Source: an uncultured Bacteroidia bacterium
GTDB lineage: Bacteria > Bacteroidota > Bacteroidia > Bacteroidales > F082
DNA length: 64,000 bases
Assembly (NCBI GenBank): GCA_902801625.1
Contig: CADCJI010000013.1
Span: 1-64,000, forward strand
Direction of reading: 5' to 3'
The position numbers and the translations under genes are program-made. Under the pieces are notes generated by a model. It was given only the letters and a program-made list of their open reading frames with translations. It was not told the origin of the DNA and did no database searches. Positions 25,582 through 33,938 of this stretch are shown here, in pieces; within the stretch, counting starts at the first letter, position 1; every line of letters starts with the position of its first letter.

Positions 25582-26631
25582 TTACTTTTCCAACTGCCGT
25601 CCAATCTCCTCCATCAGCTCCTCCCCTTCCAAGTTGCGGGCGACAATCATGCCGTCCTTAATGAGGGCATTCTGAGGGATGAAAGCGATGGCATACAAAG
25701 CACCAGCAGCGTTGCTCCAGCCTTGCAGGTCGGAGACATGGGTCCAAGTGAGACCGTCCTTTTCGATGGCAGCAAGCCAAGCTTCTTTGTTCGTGTCAAA
25801 CGAAACACCAAGGATGTCAAAGCCTTGGTCGTGGTATTTCTGGTAGGCCGCCACCACATCGGGATTGGCCTTGCGGCAGTCGGGGCACCACGAAGCCCAG
25901 AAGTCGACGAGCAGGAGTTTGCCTTCAGCCAATTGTGAAAGCGTTACGGGGTTGCCATCAGCATCGTTTTGGGTGAAGTCAATCATCGGCTGACCCGCCT
26001 GCACGCGCTCTTGCTTCTCCACATATTCCTCAGCCAGTTTCAGATTGGCAGTACTAAGCGTGCTGTCGGCATGGTGAATGTTATCAATCATCGTGCGCAG
26101 CTCGCAGGGACCAAAGGCCCATTTGTAGCGGTACATCACATAATGCGCCACGGGGTCGGTCGGGTTTTCCCACACATAGTCGAAGCAGTGCATCTTCAGG
26201 ATCTCATCCTTATCGGCTTGGACCATCGTACTGTCGGCTTCCAGCTTGGCCTCAAGGTCGTTGTAGCTCTGAGTGAAGGCATTAAGACGGTCTTGTGACT
26301 CTGAGCCTTTCACTAAGATGGCGTTAGGATTCTGTGCATCGCCTTCGAGGGTCACATCCACATTGTCCGTGAAGAATGGGAAAGGACGGCGCCAGCCTTG
26401 CAGCATGACGCTGTACATCTCGTTATCTTTGCAAACCGGTGTTTCAAACACAGCGTCCCAATTGGCAATCACAGCCGAGTCAAGGGTTTGACCGTCTTTT
26501 TGTAGATAGACCATTTTGCCATCGGCATTGGCGAGATTGACATTTACCTTAAAGGTCTCAGTCTTTGGGGTTGAAGTGCAGGCAGCTAAGATGATAGCCG
26601 CAACCGCGATAAGTAAGGTTTTTGTTTTCAT
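25582..26631 (-). CDS. TlpA-like thioredoxin-fold lipoprotein (DUF4369 + AhpC/TSA)
   Basis: 349 residues: a lipobox (IILAAC, Cys18), an N-terminal DUF4369 domain (FKVNVNLANADGKMVYLQKDG), a helical linker and a C-terminal TlpA-type thioredoxin domain with redox motif WASWCPDCRKANP. It is probably a periplasmic thiol-disulfide oxidoreductase. The frame remains open 21 codons upstream, but those codons come from the palindromic repeat at 26651-26719 (VPEPVEGPALK read-through), so the start is 26631. It is paralogous to the next gene upstream. Confidence 0.9.
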   Translation of the reverse strand: MKTKTLLIAVAAIILAACTSTPKTETFKVNVNLANADGKMVYLQKDGQTLDSAVIANWDAVFETPVCKDNEMYSVMLQGWRRPFPFFTDNVDVTLEGDAQNPNAILVKGSESQDRLNAFTQSYNDLEAKLEADSTMVQADKDEILKMHCFDYVWENPTDPVAHYVMYRYKWAFGPCELRTMIDNIHHADSTLSTANLKLAEEYVEKQERVQAGQPMIDFTQNDADGNPVTLSQLAEGKLLLVDFWASWCPDCRKANPDVVAAYQKYHDQGFDILGVSFDTNKEAWLAAIEKDGLTWTHVSDLQGWSNAAGALYAIAFIPQNALIKDGMIVARNLEGEELMEEIGRQLEK

Positions 26632-26650
26632 GTTGTTCCGTTTTAAAGCG

Positions 26651-26719
26651 GGGCCTTCGACAGGCTCAGGCACCCTTAACTTTTGTAAAAGCAAAGGTCC
26701 CTGAGCTTGTCGAAGGGCC
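26651..26719. repeat. Inverted repeat, family E (CCTTCGACAGGCTCAGG)
   Basis: GGGCCTTCGACAGGCTCAGG... is mirrored by ...CCTGAGCTTGTCGAAGGGCC. This dispersed palindrome is known from many unrelated bacterial genomes. Here it lies between the two tlpA-like genes and reaches the stop region of the upstream one. Confidence 0.85.
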
Positions 26720-26724
26720 GATAC

Positions 26725-27810
26725 TTATTGCAAAAGTTCTGCAAGCTTAGCCGTCAAGTCTTCCCCTCTCAAGCCTTTGGCCACCATGGTGCCGTTCTGG
26801 TCGAAGAGGAAATTGGACGGGATGTAATAGATCATATAGTCTTCGCTGGCCTTGTTTTCGGCATCGCGCACCTGCGTCCAAGGCAACTGGTCTTCCTCGA
26901 CAGCCTGCAGCCAAGCGGCTTCGTCTTGGTCAACACTGACACCAATGACATTGAAGCCAGCTCCATGGAACTGTTCGTAGGCAGCTTTCACGACAGGGTT
27001 CTCCTTGCGGCAGGGACCACACCACGAAGCCCAAAAGTCGACCAAGGTAAGCTTGTTTTGGGGAATCATCTCGGATAAGACAACCTCCGTGCCATCATTG
27101 GTTTTCAGGGTAAAATCGATGAACGGCTGACCCACATCCAAACGTTGCTGTTTGGCGATATAGTCATTGAGGTGGTCACGATAGATGGATTCGGTGGTAA
27201 ACATGCCAACCAATTCTTTCAACTGGTCGATGGGATAGTCTTGCTTTACGCCATCGAGGATGTAATGGGTGACAAAACTCTCCGGATGCGCTTTGATGTA
27301 ATCATCGCGGAAGTTGTCTTGTTGCTCCATCAACGCCGTGCCAACCTTGTTGAGTGAATCCATCATGATGGAATCGTTGTCAGCAAAAGCTTGCTGCATG
27401 TCGGCGTACAGATCGCGAATCTGGGTGTCAAAAGCTTTCAGCTGGTCGTTATAGGCATCCAGTTCAGCTTGCGTTTCCGAAGCGATGATCTCAACATCTT
27501 GCGGGTTGTTCATATCGCCCACAAAAGCGACATCCTTGTTATCGGCAAAGAAAGGCATAGAGCCTCGTTTCCCTTTCACTTTCAAAGCGTAAAGAAGCTG
27601 CGGATTGTCAACAGGGGCAGTCAACACAGCTTGGTCCCCAACAATGACAGCCGAGTCGATGGTGACGGGCACATTGTCGACATATTTTTGCAAGTAAACA
27701 GTCTTTTCGTTGCCATTTGTCAAACCGACATTAACCTTAAAGGTTTTGTTTTCGTTACAAGCTGTCAGGCCAAGGACCACAGCAAATAGGAATAGAAGAT
27801 GTTTTTTCAT
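26725..27810 (-). CDS. TlpA-like thioredoxin-fold lipoprotein (DUF4369 + AhpC/TSA)
   Basis: 361 residues: a lipobox (LGLTAC, Cys18), a DUF4369 domain (FKVNVGLTNGNEKTVYLQKYV), a helical region rich in Asp/Gln, and a TlpA-type domain with WASWCGPCRKENP. The CGPC active site is the classic thioredoxin/TlpA sequence, unlike the CPDC of the neighbouring paralogue, so the two probably differ in redox potential or partner. Predicted periplasmic oxidoreductase. Confidence 0.9.
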   Translation of the reverse strand: MKKHLLFLFAVVLGLTACNENKTFKVNVGLTNGNEKTVYLQKYVDNVPVTIDSAVIVGDQAVLTAPVDNPQLLYALKVKGKRGSMPFFADNKDVAFVGDMNNPQDVEIIASETQAELDAYNDQLKAFDTQIRDLYADMQQAFADNDSIMMDSLNKVGTALMEQQDNFRDDYIKAHPESFVTHYILDGVKQDYPIDQLKELVGMFTTESIYRDHLNDYIAKQQRLDVGQPFIDFTLKTNDGTEVVLSEMIPQNKLTLVDFWASWCGPCRKENPVVKAAYEQFHGAGFNVIGVSVDQDEAAWLQAVEEDQLPWTQVRDAENKASEDYMIYYIPSNFLFDQNGTMVAKGLRGEDLTAKLAELLQ

Positions 27811-27829
27811 TGTAAATCAGATATTTAAA

Positions 27830-28345
27830 TTATTCTCTTTTCTTTTCCGATTTGAAGATGTAAAGGATCATCATAATCAAGAAGATGGAAACGGGCACGC
27901 TGAGCAAGATGCGCAACAGCACTTGTCCAATGAGCCTGATACTGAACGACTCGAGGAAAAACAGCGTGAAATGATGAATGAACACCATGCAGAGCACATA
28001 ACGGAAAAACCAAAGTCCACCCAACTGGCCAAGGTTGGGCTCAGTGATGTTTTCAAACTTTTGGCTGCCCGACACCAACTTGATGATGGACGGACGGCTA
28101 AAAGCCATCAAAGTGGTGGCTCCTGCGTGAAGCCCTGGCGTGCCCGTAAACAAATCAACGGTCAAACCCAAGGCAAAGCCCAAAACCAGCAGTTGCCATT
28201 TGGGAGTGCTAAACGGCAACAACATAATGAAAACCAGATAGATATAAGGATGCACATAGCCTCCCAGGCGGATATGGTTGATGACCAACACCTGAAAGAG
28301 TACGAGCACAAGGAAACGGATGATTTGTAGCACGTTCTTGTTCAT
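27830..28345 (-). CDS. mreD: Rod shape-determining protein MreD
   Basis: 171 residues, highly hydrophobic with about five membrane helices (for example FLVLVLFQVLVINHIRLGG and YIYLVFIMLLPF). Assigned from size, hydrophobicity and gene order mreB-mreC-mreD. Its start overlaps the mreC stop by 4 bases. It is part of the elongasome directing side-wall peptidoglycan synthesis. Confidence 0.88.
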   Translation of the reverse strand: MNKNVLQIIRFLVLVLFQVLVINHIRLGGYVHPYIYLVFIMLLPFSTPKWQLLVLGFALGLTVDLFTGTPGLHAGATTLMAFSRPSIIKLVSGSQKFENITEPNLGQLGGLWFFRYVLCMVFIHHFTLFFLESFSIRLIGQVLLRILLSVPVSIFLIMMILYIFKSEKKRE

Positions 28346-29160
28346 AACTTTTGTCTGGCTTTGAGCGAATCGAGCTCGGGTTTGTGCAAATCTCTAATTA
28401 CATAGACGTGCCTCAAGGTGGCGAAGTCGGTGGCAAACCTGACTTTGGCCTTATTTAAGGCATCGACGGCGGTGGGGTAAAACTCCTCCACCGTGCCCAC
28501 CATGAGGTCCTCGGGGAAGATGTAGGAATGCGAACTGGTCAAGATAGTGTCGCCTTTCTGCAAAAGGATATGCGTCGGGATGTCCTCCACCATACCGTAG
28601 CGGTAGTTATTGGTCTCCCACTTCAGGCTGGCGAGTTCTTGGCTTTCCTTGATGCGCACACCTACCACCGACTTGCTGTGCAATAGGCTCATGACGGAGG
28701 CAAAATGGCGGCTCACATCGGTCACCACACCCACGATACCATCGGTGGAAATGACACCCATGTCACGCTCAATGCCGTCAACCTTACCTTTATTAATAAT
28801 TATATAATTGTTGGCCTGATTGGTACTGTTGTTGACCACCTGCGCGGGGATGTATTTATATAAGGTGTCGCCCTCACTGATGTCGAAGGTACAAGTCGTA
28901 GTGTCGTAAACCACCGACAACCTTTGTCTGAGCAAGGCATTCTCTTCGGCTAGTTGTTCGTTGGCGCTGTTGAGGCGGAAATAGTTGCCCACCTCGCTGC
29001 TCCACTCGTAGATTTTGCCCACGACATCATTAGTCGTGTTCACCATGCGGTCGCGATGGAAGCGTTGGCTATTGGCGAGCAGCAAGACGGAAATCACCTC
29101 GAGCAAGATGAACAAGATGACGAAGTGATGTTTAATGATGAAACGCCGCAGGTTGTACAT
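28342..29160 (-). CDS. mreC: Rod shape-determining protein MreC
   Basis: 272 residues: a transmembrane helix near 12-30 (HFVILFILLEVISVLLL), a coiled coil at about 55-80, then the MreC beta domains (GKVDGIERDMGVISTDGIVGVVTDVS, VVGVRIKESQ). The start at 29160 (MYNLRRFIIKHH) is preferred; the upstream open frame comes from the AATGCTGAATGC palindrome. It scaffolds the elongasome in the periplasm. Confidence 0.93.
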   Translation of the reverse strand: MYNLRRFIIKHHFVILFILLEVISVLLLANSQRFHRDRMVNTTNDVVGKIYEWSSEVGNYFRLNSANEQLAEENALLRQRLSVVYDTTTCTFDISEGDTLYKYIPAQVVNNSTNQANNYIIINKGKVDGIERDMGVISTDGIVGVVTDVSRHFASVMSLLHSKSVVGVRIKESQELASLKWETNNYRYGMVEDIPTHILLQKGDTILTSSHSYIFPEDLMVGTVEEFYPTAVDALNKAKVRFATDFATLRHVYVIRDLHKPELDSLKARQKL

Positions 29161-29169
29161 AGTTGTTTT

Positions 29170-29252
29170 AATGCTGAATGCAGAATGTTGAATGCTGAAT
29201 GAGGAAAACTTGTCGTAAGACATTCCTCATTCCGCATTCATAATTCAGCATT
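29170..29252. repeat. Inverted repeat, family J (AATGCTGAATGCAG type)
   Basis: AATGCTGAATGCAGAATGTT... is mirrored by ...GCATTCATAATTCAGCATT with an inner AATGAGGAA/TTCCTCATT stem. It fills the mreB-mreC gap and touches the mreB stop codon. Confidence 0.8.
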
Positions 29253-30273
29253 ATTTAATCAAGAATGTGAAGCGGTCGAAGTTCTTCAGTGCAATGCCTG
29301 TACCGCGGGCGACGGCGCGCAACGGGTCTTCCGCCACATGGATGGGCAACTTGGTCTTGGCGTTGAGACGCTTGTCGAGACCACGCAGCAAGGCACCACC
29401 ACCAGTCAGGTAGATACCCGTGCGATAGATATCAGCCGAAAGTTCAGGCGGGGTCTGCTCCAAAGCATTCAACACAGCGGTCTCGATCTTCATGATACTC
29501 TTGTCGAGGCAGTGGGCAATTTCGGCGTAGTTGACGCGGATTTCCTTCGGGATACCCGTCAGCATGTCGCGGCCTTGCACAGCATAGTCATCGGGCGGAT
29601 TGTCGAGCTGTGGAATAGCGGCACCCACTTCAATCTTGATGCGTTCGGCGGTGCGCTCACCCACGATGATGTTGTGCTGCTTGCGCATGTATTCCTCGAT
29701 GTCGGCAGTGAAGTCGTCACCAGCGATGCGGATGGACTTGTTGTTGACGATACCACCCAAGGCGATGACGGCGATTTCGGAAGTACCACCACCGATGTCG
29801 ATAATCATGTTACCCGTCGGCTCAAGCACATCGATACCGATACCGATGGCAGCAGCCATAGGCTCGTGAATCAGACGCACTTCCTTGGCGCCAGCCTGCT
29901 CGGCAGAGTCCTTCACGGCACGCTCCTCCACCTCGGTGATACCCGAAGGGATGCAGATGACCATCTTGAGGCTAGGCGGAAACAGGGTATTCTTGAAATT
30001 AATCATCTTGATCATCTCGCGCATCATGTATTCGGCGGCTTGGAAGTCAGCGATGACGCCGTCGCGCAACGGGCGGATGGTCTTGATGTTTTCATGGGTC
30101 TTGCCATGCATCATCATGGCACGCTTGCCGACGGCAATGATTTTCTTCGTGTCACGCTGCAGCGCCACGATGGAAGGCTCGTCGACGACGACCTTGTCGT
30201 TGTATATGATAATCGTATTGGCCGTACCAAGGTCAATAGCGATTTCTTTGTTCAGGAATGAAAATGCTCCCAT
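29251..30273 (-). CDS. mreB: Rod shape-determining protein MreB
   Basis: 340 residues, bacterial actin. Nucleotide-binding motifs are visible (IAIDLGTANTIIIY, IDIGGGTSEIAVI, GIYLTGGGALLRGLDKRL). Polymerises beneath the inner membrane to orient cell-wall synthesis with MreC and MreD encoded downstream. Confidence 0.97.
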   Translation of the reverse strand: MGAFSFLNKEIAIDLGTANTIIIYNDKVVVDEPSIVALQRDTKKIIAVGKRAMMMHGKTHENIKTIRPLRDGVIADFQAAEYMMREMIKMINFKNTLFPPSLKMVICIPSGITEVEERAVKDSAEQAGAKEVRLIHEPMAAAIGIGIDVLEPTGNMIIDIGGGTSEIAVIALGGIVNNKSIRIAGDDFTADIEEYMRKQHNIIVGERTAERIKIEVGAAIPQLDNPPDDYAVQGRDMLTGIPKEIRVNYAEIAHCLDKSIMKIETAVLNALEQTPPELSADIYRTGIYLTGGGALLRGLDKRLNAKTKLPIHVAEDPLRAVARGTGIALKNFDRFTFLIK

Positions 30274-30283
30274 AATCTTCAGT

Positions 30284-30360
30284 TGTTAGTGATTAGTTGT
30301 CAGTTGTTCTATTATCCGTTAATTGTTCCTTTGTAGAGATGGTGCATGCAACATCTCTAC
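30284..30360. repeat. Repeat tract with family B palindrome
   Basis: An AGTTGTTAGTGATTAGTTGTCAG low-complexity tract precedes a 28-bp palindrome (GTAGAGATGgTGCA and its complement, one mismatch) at 30333-30360. Located between purH and mreB. Confidence 0.75.
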
Positions 30361-30372
30361 CATCATCATTCG

Positions 30373-31890
30373 TTAATGTCTAAAATGTCTAAATCCTGTA
30401 AATACCATGCTGATTCCGTGTTCGTTGCAGCAGTCGATGGATTCTTGGTCGCGCACCGAGCCACCAGGTTGCACGATGGAGGTGATGCCCGCTTCATGAG
30501 CCAACTCGACACAGTCCTTGAAGGGGAAGAAGGCATCGGAGGCCAAAACGGCACCCTTCAAATCGAAATCGAACGACTTGGCCTTCTCGATGGCTTGGCG
30601 CAGGGCATCCACACGCGAAGTCTGCCCGATACCCGAGGCAAAGAGTTGTTTGCCTTTGGCAAGGACGATGGCGTTTGAGCGGCTGTGCTTCACAATCTTG
30701 TTGGCGAAAACCATGTCTTCAATCTCGTCAGCGGCTGGTGCCTTTTCAGTGATGACCTTGAAATCATCGGCAGTCTCGGTGTGGAGGTCGCGGTCTTGCA
30801 CAAGGTAGCCGTTCAAGGCCGTCTTCACCGTCTGAGATCTGTAAAGGTCAGCCTTCAGGCGTAACACCACACGGTTCTTCTTGGAGAAGAGCAGCTCAAG
30901 CACACCATCTTCATATTTCGGCGCCACGATGACTTCGATGAAGAGCTTGTTGATTTCCTCAGCGGCTTCGAGGTCGATGGGACGATTGCAGACCAACACG
31001 CCACCGAAAGCCGAAACAGGGTCACCGGCCAAGGCGTCCACGTATGCCTCTTTGACAGTCTTGCGGCAAGCCAATCCGCAAGGATTGTTGTGCTTGAGGA
31101 TGGCGAAAGTCGGCTCCTTGAACTCTCGGATGAGGTTGAGGCCTGCATCAAGGTCAAGCAAATTGTTGTACGACAGCTCTTTGCCGTGAAGTTTCTCAAA
31201 CATCACATCCAAGTCACCGTAGAAAGTGCCTTTTTGGTGTGGGTTTTCGCCATAACGCAAAGAGGTACCTTCTTCTTCGGTGATGCGTAAAGGCTTGTTG
31301 TCGTCGTCTTTCACAAACCAGTTCATGATGGCACTGTCGTAGTGCGAGCTCACGCCAAAGGCGTAGGCTGCAAAACGACGACGGTCTTCGAGGGAAGTCT
31401 CACCTTGCTGGTCTTTAAGCAACTGGATGAGTTCTCCGTAATATTTTTGTGAAGGCACGATGAGCACATCATTGAAGTTCTTGGCTCCGGCACGAATCAA
31501 CGAGATGCCGCCAATGTCAATCTTCTCGATGATTTGCGAAGCGTCTTCGGTCTTGGCTACGGTCTCTTCAAAGGGATAGAGGTCGACGATAACGAGGTCG
31601 AATGCAGGAATTTCGTAGTCCTTCATCTCTTTCTGGTCCGACTCAAGTTGGGTGCGACCCAAAATGCCACCGAATACCTTAGGATGCAAGGTCTTGACCC
31701 TACCACCAAGGATGGACGGATAGCCCGTGAGCGACTCGACAGTCTTCACCGAGGGGTCTAAAGGCTTGATGAAGTCGTAGGTCCCACCAGTGGAGTAAAT
31801 TTGCACTCCATTTTGCTTCAACAAGTCGACAATGGTATCGATGCCTGTTTTATAAAATACTGATATTAAAGCAGTTTTAATCTTTTTCAA
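30373..31890 (-). CDS. purH: Bifunctional AICAR transformylase / IMP cyclohydrolase
   Basis: 505 residues. The N-terminal MGS-like cyclohydrolase domain has KIKTALISVFYKTG and SLTGYPSILGGRVKTLHPK. The C-terminal transformylase domain has LSYNNLLDLDAGLNL, the catalytic KHNNPCG, and GGSVRDQESIDCCNEHGI. It catalyses the last two steps of purine synthesis. The best start is a TTG at 31890 (Met-Lys-Lys-Ile-Lys), as no ATG is placed to give the conserved N-terminus. A -7 box TAATCTTG lies at 31920-31927 on the minus strand. The 263-base gap to recJ holds these promoter signals and nothing else I can recognise. Confidence 0.95.
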   Translation of the reverse strand: MKKIKTALISVFYKTGIDTIVDLLKQNGVQIYSTGGTYDFIKPLDPSVKTVESLTGYPSILGGRVKTLHPKVFGGILGRTQLESDQKEMKDYEIPAFDLVIVDLYPFEETVAKTEDASQIIEKIDIGGISLIRAGAKNFNDVLIVPSQKYYGELIQLLKDQQGETSLEDRRRFAAYAFGVSSHYDSAIMNWFVKDDDNKPLRITEEEGTSLRYGENPHQKGTFYGDLDVMFEKLHGKELSYNNLLDLDAGLNLIREFKEPTFAILKHNNPCGLACRKTVKEAYVDALAGDPVSAFGGVLVCNRPIDLEAAEEINKLFIEVIVAPKYEDGVLELLFSKKNRVVLRLKADLYRSQTVKTALNGYLVQDRDLHTETADDFKVITEKAPAADEIEDMVFANKIVKHSRSNAIVLAKGKQLFASGIGQTSRVDALRQAIEKAKSFDFDLKGAVLASDAFFPFKDCVELAHEAGITSIVQPGGSVRDQESIDCCNEHGISMVFTGFRHFRH

Positions 31891-31919
31891 GGGTAGAAAA
31901 TTAAGGTGATTTTAAACTG

Positions 31920-31927
31920 CAAGATTA
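31920..31927 (-). promoter_or_regulatory. -7-like element for purH
   Basis: Minus-strand TAATCTTG, one mismatch from TAnnTTTG, about 30 bases upstream of the TTG start. Confidence 0.35.
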
Positions 31928-32153
31928 CCAAAAATCTACACACCGCGCAAGGGTTGAAAGCATTTTTTTTGAACAAAGATTTCAACATTTTTTCACCCTT
32001 TTAAAATCCGAATTGTTATGTAGAATTGTCAGAAAATGATGGAAAATAATCCGTTGAAAATGAATGGCATATAATAAAAGTTGATAATAAACTACAAAAA
32101 TCGTCTTTTCGCATTGTTTTTCTTCTTATCTTTACCGATTCAAAATTACGCGG

Positions 32154-33932
32154 ATGGAAACGAAGTGGATTTTAAACCAATCGGTTGACAAACAGCAAGT
32201 TGCCGAAATTGTCAAGGTACTCAATATTGACGAGAACCTTGCCACTTTGCTTGTCCAACGCGGAATTACCAACTACGAGGAAGCCAAAACTTTCTTCCGT
32301 CCTTCCCTCTCCCAGTTGCACGATCCTTTCCTCATGAAGGACATGGACAAGGCAGTCGACCGTGTGTTGCAAGCCATCAACAATGGCGAGAAACTTTTGG
32401 TCTATGGCGACTATGATGTCGACGGAACGACAGCCGTTGCGGTGGTCTATACCTACCTCAAGCCTTTCTTTAAGAAGAAAAAAATTGAGTTTTACATCCC
32501 CGACCGCTATGAAGAAGGCTATGGCATTTCCTTCAAAGGCATCGACTATGCCGCCGAAAACGGTTTCAAGCTGGTCATCGCCCTCGACTGCGGCATCAAG
32601 GCCAATGAGCGCATCGACTATGCCAACGAGCGTGGCGTCGACTTCATCATCTGCGACCACCACCGTGCGGGCGATGTGCTGCCAAACGCCATAGCCGTGC
32701 TTGATGCCAAGCGCCCCGATTGCAACTATCCTTACGATGAGCTTTCTGGTTGCGGCGTGGGCTTCAAACTGGTTACCGCCTTGTCAATGAAGGGTTTGGG
32801 AACCATTGAGCAAGTATATGAATTGCTCGACTTTTTGGCTGTGAGCATCGCCGCCGACATTGTCCCCATCACGGGTGAAAACCGCGTATTGGCTTATTTC
32901 GGCTTGAAGCAACTCAACAAGAAACCGCGTCCGGGCATCGAGGCCATCCTGCAACATGCCAACATCTATCGTCGCGACGAAGACCAGATTGATGAGGACG
33001 AGAATGTTCTGACTAGAGAATTGACTATCAGTGATTTGGTGTTTCTCATTGGTCCCAGAATCAATGCGGCCGGCCGTATCGCCAAGGCCTCCGACTCGGT
33101 GCGCCTGCTCATAGCCGACAAAAAGGAACATGCCGAAAAACTGGCCGCGTCCATCAATGACCTCAACGACGAGCGCCGCGAGTTCGACAACCGCATCACC
33201 GAGGAAGCCTTGGGCATGATTGCAGACGATGTGGAACTGCGTGATGCCAAGAGTACTGTGGTCTTCAACTCAAAATGGCATCGTGGCGTCATCGGCATCG
33301 TGGCCTCGCGTCTCACCGATTACTATTATCGTCCCACCATTGTCCTGACCAAAGCCAACGGTTTAGTGACTGGCTCGGCTCGTTCCATCAGAAGCTTCGA
33401 CATCTATGATGCTATCGACCATTGCTCCGACTTGTTGGAGCACTTCGGTGGCCACAAGTATGCTGCTGGCCTTTCGATGAAGCCCGAGAATCTTCCCGAG
33501 TTCCGCCGTCGTTTCGAGGCCTATGTCAGCGAACACCTTGTGGATGAAGACTTTGTGCCTGAACTTGAAGTAGATTTGAAGATCAACTTTAGCGATATCA
33601 CCTCCAAGTTCATGCGTATCCTCAACCAGTTTGCACCTTTCGGCCCGGGCAACATGGCTCCCGTGTTTTGGACCGACAATGTCATCGACGCTGGCGGCTC
33701 GCGTCCTGTAGGTGGTCACAAGCACTTGAAACTCACCGTGTCGCAAGTGGGCGATGCTGAATTAGGTGTACCTCCATTTTCAGGCATTGCATTCCAGAAA
33801 GGCGACCTCTTCAACCGTATCCACGACGGCGAGCCTTTCAGCATCTGCTATCATTTGGAATACAACACTTGGCAAGGCAAGACCAATTTGCAGCTTAATG
33901 TAAAGGACATTAAGTTTGAGGAGGATTTTTAA
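32154..33932 (+). CDS. recJ: Single-stranded-DNA-specific exonuclease RecJ
   Basis: 592 residues. DHH-family motifs are visible: GDYDVDGTTAVAVV, ALDCGIKANE, FIICDHHRAG and the DHHA1 region (HRGVIGIVASRLTDYYYRP, ARSIRSFDIYDAID, GGHKYAAGLSM). A 5'-3' single-strand exonuclease in recombination and repair. It converges with the CotH-like gene, leaving only 6 bases between stop codons. Confidence 0.95.
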   Translation: METKWILNQSVDKQQVAEIVKVLNIDENLATLLVQRGITNYEEAKTFFRPSLSQLHDPFLMKDMDKAVDRVLQAINNGEKLLVYGDYDVDGTTAVAVVYTYLKPFFKKKKIEFYIPDRYEEGYGISFKGIDYAAENGFKLVIALDCGIKANERIDYANERGVDFIICDHHRAGDVLPNAIAVLDAKRPDCNYPYDELSGCGVGFKLVTALSMKGLGTIEQVYELLDFLAVSIAADIVPITGENRVLAYFGLKQLNKKPRPGIEAILQHANIYRRDEDQIDEDENVLTRELTISDLVFLIGPRINAAGRIAKASDSVRLLIADKKEHAEKLAASINDLNDERREFDNRITEEALGMIADDVELRDAKSTVVFNSKWHRGVIGIVASRLTDYYYRPTIVLTKANGLVTGSARSIRSFDIYDAIDHCSDLLEHFGGHKYAAGLSMKPENLPEFRRRFEAYVSEHLVDEDFVPELEVDLKINFSDITSKFMRILNQFAPFGPGNMAPVFWTDNVIDAGGSRPVGGHKHLKLTVSQVGDAELGVPPFSGIAFQKGDLFNRIHDGEPFSICYHLEYNTWQGKTNLQLNVKDIKFEEDF

Positions 33933-33938
33933 TCTTTC

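Noticed and set aside
29338..30261. Plus-strand open frame of 307 codons opposite mreB
   Set aside because: Exact antisense of highly conserved MreB; composition is an artefact of codon bias.
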